Shown: positions 51,085 to 53,672 of the stretch, one piece after another
Position numbering within the stretch: position 1 is the stretch's first letter
Layout of the letters: the number at the start of each line of letters is the position of its first letter
Assembly: GCA_903896925.1 (NCBI GenBank)
Contig: CAITZM010000125.1
Span: 1-53,672 of the forward strand
From: an uncultured Lentisphaerota bacterium
Lineage (GTDB): Bacteria; Verrucomicrobiota; Kiritimatiellia; CAIQIC01
Length of the DNA: 53,672 nt
Reading direction: 5' to 3'
Translations under genes and position numbers: made by a program
Notes under the pieces: generated by a model
What the model was told of the DNA's origin: nothing
Databases searched by the model: none
Seen by the model: only the letters and a program-made list of their open reading frames with translations

Positions 51085-53414
51085 TTGTTACCCCCTGAGA
51101 GAATTCCATCGAGCAGTCCCTCGGCTTCCTTTTCCACGGCGAGGATATCAGCGCGAATTTCTTCCAGCGTGCGCAGCGGCTGCGGTTGGTAGAAGTGGCG
51201 AGTGAAGCTGATTTCATAGCCGATCTTGGTGGCGGTTTCATCCACCCAGGCGTCGGGAGTATAGGGCAGTACTTCCCGGCGGATGAAGGCTTCGATACCG
51301 CCGGATTCGAGCAGCGGGATTTGCTCGGTATCGCGCAGATCCGCATCAGGTTCGTATTCCAGCACCAGTTTCCGGTCGCCGGCAGGCGAAGCGTAGCGGC
51401 CGTGCAAAGGATCAACGGTGGCCTTGCCGGGCTTGTGGAACTTGGCGATGACGGGCGGAGCGGTCTCGACGCGCCAACTGACGGCGCGAAGGATGAGCTT
51501 GAGGTCGGTGGCGGAAAATTTAATTTCGAGTTTCTTGAGTGCGGCGTCCACGCGGTCACGGAAGACGTTATGATCTTCGAACAGGCCGCCGCCGAGTTCC
51601 TGCCGCAGGGCGGTGGCGGTTTCGACGAGGCGGGCATCACGTTCCCAGGTGCGCGGGTCGAGAAGCTTTTTCTTCTTCTTTTCCGGCAGACCTTTCTTGG
51701 CGCCCTCTTCGGCCTCTTCATCCTCCTCGTCACTGCCCCATTCGGCGAGACGTTTCTCCAGCGCGGCGGCGATGCCGGCGAAGTTCTTGACGAGCGCATC
51801 GCCGAATTCTTCGTAGAGTTGAGCGCGGAGGTCTTCCTCGCCGGAGACAAAGCGGAGCGCTGCAATGGCCTTGAGCGAAAGCTGGCTGTGCAGGCGGAGC
51901 GGGCGCTCAACGGTGACCTTCCAGTAGCCGAAGGCGGCATTGGGGAAGATTTTCGACTGTGGCGTTTCCTTGAACGCGAGGTAGGTGTCGCAAATGCGCT
52001 GGAGATCGTCGGGCGCGAGCTCGCAGTTTTTCTTGCCGAGGTTCTTGCGGAGCGGCTTGAACCATTGGGTGGCGTCAATGAGTTGCACCTGTCCCCGACG
52101 CTGGGCAGGTTTTTTGTTGGTGAGAACCCAGATATAGGTGGCGATGCCGGTGTTGTAGAAAAGGTTCAGCGGCAGGGCGACGATGGCGTCGAGCCAGTCG
52201 TTCTCAATGAGCCAGCGGCGGATGTTGCTCTCGCCCTGGCCGGCATCGCCGGTGAAGAGCGACGAGCCGTTGTGCACTTCGGCGATACGGCTGCCCAGTG
52301 GTGTGCCGGGGCTCATCTTCGCCGCTAGGTTGGCGAGGAAAAGCATCTGGCCATCGCTGGAGCGGGTGACGAGGGAGAGTTCTTCGTCCTGGTGCATGAC
52401 CTTGAAGCGCGGGTCGTGCATCCCCTCCTTACCGCCCATGGTCTCCAGGTCTTTCTTCCAACTCTTGCCATAGGGTGGATTGGAAAGCATGAAGTCGAAC
52501 TGCATGGCGGGGAAAGCATCATGCAAAAGCGTGGACCATTCCGCACCGCCGACGATATGGTCGGCGTTTTCGCCCTCGCCCTTGAGGAGCATATCGGCTT
52601 TGCAGATGGCGTAGGTCTCGGGATTGATTTCCTGCCCGTAGAGATGCGTGGTGATCTGCTGGCCGCGGGCGGCGGCGAGTTGGCGAAGCGTTTCCTCGGC
52701 GACGGTAAGCATACCGCCCGTGCCGGCCGCGCCGTCATAAAGCAGATAGGAACCGGATTTGATCTGGTCGGCGACGGGCAAGAAAATGAGGTTCGCCATC
52801 AGGCGGACGGCGTCGCGGGGTGTCCAATGTTCGCCGGCTTCCTCGTTGTTATCCTCGTTGAACTTGCGGACGAGTTCCTCGAAGACTGTGCCCATGGCGT
52901 GATTATCCAGCGCGGGCTGCCGGATCGAGCCATCGGCATCGCGGATGGGGTTGGGGCTGAGATTGATTTCGGGGTCAAGAAATTTGCCGATGAGTGTGCT
53001 GAGGGAATCGGACTTGGAGAGCGTGGGGATCTGGTTGCGGAATTTGAAATTGTCCAGAATATCCAGAACGTTCTGCGAGAAGCCGTTCAGGTAGTCCTCG
53101 AAATCCACGAGCAACTGCTGTTGACTGCCGCGGGATTTCAGATCGCGCAGGGTGAACTTGGAGGTGTTGTAGAACGACTGGCCGGCGGCGGCACAGAGGG
53201 CCACGCGTTGCTCGGTGATACCGGCTTGGTCGAGCATCTCCTTGGTTTCGAGCACCACCTTCTTCGTGGGCTCAAGGACAGCGTCCATGCGGCGCAGGAC
53301 GCACATGGGCAGGATGACATCGGGATACTTACCCCGTTTGAAGAGGTCGCGGAGCACATCATCCGCGATCCCCCAGATGAACGACACGATTTTATTATGC
53401 GTCGCTTGGTCCAT
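51081..53414 (-). CDS. hsdM: Type I restriction-modification methyltransferase subunit, enlarged
   Basis: A 777-residue N6-adenine methyltransferase. The SAM motif YDGAAGTGGMLTVAEETL lies near residue 225 and the catalytic NPPYGKSW near 313. The N-terminal HsdM helical domain (NKIVSFIWGIADDVLRDLFKRG) is present. The usual HsdM is about 500 residues. Here the C-terminal ~260 residues are extra, with a highly charged linker (DEEDEEAEEGAKKGLPEKKKKK, about 590-615) and then EATKIGYEISFTRHF-like segments. The ATG 53412-53414 has AAAGGG in front. It is the first gene of the operon. A candidate promoter is at 53507-53535. Confidence 0.93.
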   Translation of the reverse strand: MDQATHNKIVSFIWGIADDVLRDLFKRGKYPDVILPMCVLRRMDAVLEPTKKVVLETKEMLDQAGITEQRVALCAAAGQSFYNTSKFTLRDLKSRGSQQQLLVDFEDYLNGFSQNVLDILDNFKFRNQIPTLSKSDSLSTLIGKFLDPEINLSPNPIRDADGSIRQPALDNHAMGTVFEELVRKFNEDNNEEAGEHWTPRDAVRLMANLIFLPVADQIKSGSYLLYDGAAGTGGMLTVAEETLRQLAAARGQQITTHLYGQEINPETYAICKADMLLKGEGENADHIVGGAEWSTLLHDAFPAMQFDFMLSNPPYGKSWKKDLETMGGKEGMHDPRFKVMHQDEELSLVTRSSDGQMLFLANLAAKMSPGTPLGSRIAEVHNGSSLFTGDAGQGESNIRRWLIENDWLDAIVALPLNLFYNTGIATYIWVLTNKKPAQRRGQVQLIDATQWFKPLRKNLGKKNCELAPDDLQRICDTYLAFKETPQSKIFPNAAFGYWKVTVERPLRLHSQLSLKAIAALRFVSGEEDLRAQLYEEFGDALVKNFAGIAAALEKRLAEWGSDEEDEEAEEGAKKGLPEKKKKKLLDPRTWERDARLVETATALRQELGGGLFEDHNVFRDRVDAALKKLEIKFSATDLKLILRAVSWRVETAPPVIAKFHKPGKATVDPLHGRYASPAGDRKLVLEYEPDADLRDTEQIPLLESGGIEAFIRREVLPYTPDAWVDETATKIGYEISFTRHFYQPQPLRTLEEIRADILAVEKEAEGLLDGILSGGNK

Positions 53415-53506
53415 GCTCACCCTTTGTTATTCATGCCATCAATCCAAGATCGGCAGGACAAGCTTGGCATCCAGACTCATCGCGTGAGTGCGCCCGTCCG
53501 TGCCTT

Positions 53507-53535
53507 TTTATAACGGAAGCTCCGCAGGCTGACGA
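53507..53535 (-). promoter_or_regulatory. Candidate promoter of the defence operon
   Basis: On the minus strand, TCGTCA (53530-53535), 17 bases, then TATAAA (53507-53512). It is about 93 bases before hsdM and lies between the IS end and the operon. The -35 match is only fair. No other promoter candidate is obvious in 53415-53549. Confidence 0.4.
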
Positions 53536-53549
53536 GGCTGGAGTTGCTT

Positions 53550-53672
53550 CATGTCAACGCTCGTTTAAAATGTCCCCTTTTTGCGCTCGATTAGAATGTC
53601 CCCTTTTTTTGTGAGTGATGATGTGTGTCGAGCCCTGTGGGAGCTCGGTTTTCCGCCCCCCGAGAATGGGCC
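53550..53672 (+). mobile_element. Insertion-sequence end, right copy
   Basis: Exact reverse complement of 20-142. The IS tip (TGTCAACGCTCG) faces the window interior and the element extends beyond the right edge. It is the same element as the left copy but in the opposite orientation. Confidence 0.75.
53611..53672 (+). CDS. Possible N-terminal fragment of an IS transposase (partial)
   Basis: Mirror image of the fragment at 1-81: GTG at 53611 opens a frame that runs off the right edge. Tandem ATG codons near 53618 open a second frame. The choice is not settled and no conserved motif is visible. Confidence 0.3.
   Translation, partial: MSDDVCRALWELGFPPPENG

Overview
The window is a 53.7 kb, GC-rich (roughly 65% G+C by eye) stretch of bacterial DNA. 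The gene content points to the PVC group, most likely a Kiritimatiellota/Verrucomicrobiota-type anaerobe: two Tat-exported Gfo/Idh/MocA oxidoreductases, secreted LamG/DUF1080-like and PQQ-propeller proteins, a DUF6515-like protein, an FAD_oxidored protein, an SGNH hydrolase, a clan GH-A hydrolase, a pseudopilin, and NrfHA with CcsBA. The phylum is inferred from gene content, not from a marker gene. No rRNA or tRNA was seen. The first and last ~123 bases are an exact inverted repeat, so this is probably a whole contig broken at two oppositely oriented copies of one insertion sequence.

Layout. 1-1350: IS end, then a small cysteine-rich gene enclosed by two nested sets of direct repeats. 1355-5308 (minus): an operon of Gfo/Idh oxidoreductase, HEAT-repeat protein and OsmC-like protein. 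5538-7465 (minus): secreted DUF1080-like protein and an MFS exporter. 7799-13600: leucyl aminopeptidase, hemerythrin-like protein, succinate-semialdehyde-type dehydrogenase, a small exported protein and a KDG-type sugar kinase with an operator and a terminator in its leader. 13677-15172: a small ORF and a PemK/MazF-type toxin-antitoxin pair inside an array of cloverleaf-forming repeats and paired TTCCAA dyads. 15291-23680: glycogen branching enzyme, PQQ propeller, DUF6515-like protein, second Gfo/Idh protein, esterase-like hydrolase, flavin reductase and azoreductase. 23694-27305: divergent nrfHA and ccsBA for respiratory nitrite ammonification and its cytochrome c maturation. 27535-31825: FAD-dependent oxidoreductase carrying a complete in-frame RAYT transposase, then an SGNH hydrolase. 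32304-34170: a lower-GC block with a pseudopilin-FGE fusion, an XRE regulator, a G10 tract and a strongly structured candidate RNA. 34337-38405: metallophosphoesterase and GH-A hydrolase with a duplicated N-terminal domain.

38538-53414 (minus) is a compact defence operon. A type I restriction-modification system (hsdM first, hsdR last) is interleaved with a RecD-like helicase fused to a PD-(D/E)XK-like nuclease, an unknown protein, a class III cyclase-like protein, a PGN_0703-type endonuclease and an AbiE toxin-antitoxin pair. AbiE has its own promoter with an inverted-repeat operator that would also serve hsdR. Most junctions are overlaps or gaps under 60 bp, which suggests co-expression.

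The intergenic DNA is rich in short structured repeats. At least seven sites carry the paired TTCCAA-type dyad, three carry a cloverleaf with a covarying stem pair, and three CACGGCCA palindromes bracket the RAYT insertion. A CTTGAC-type promoter block recurs at four places, and three genes have a -10 box only 6-8 bases before the start codon, suggesting leaderless mRNAs.
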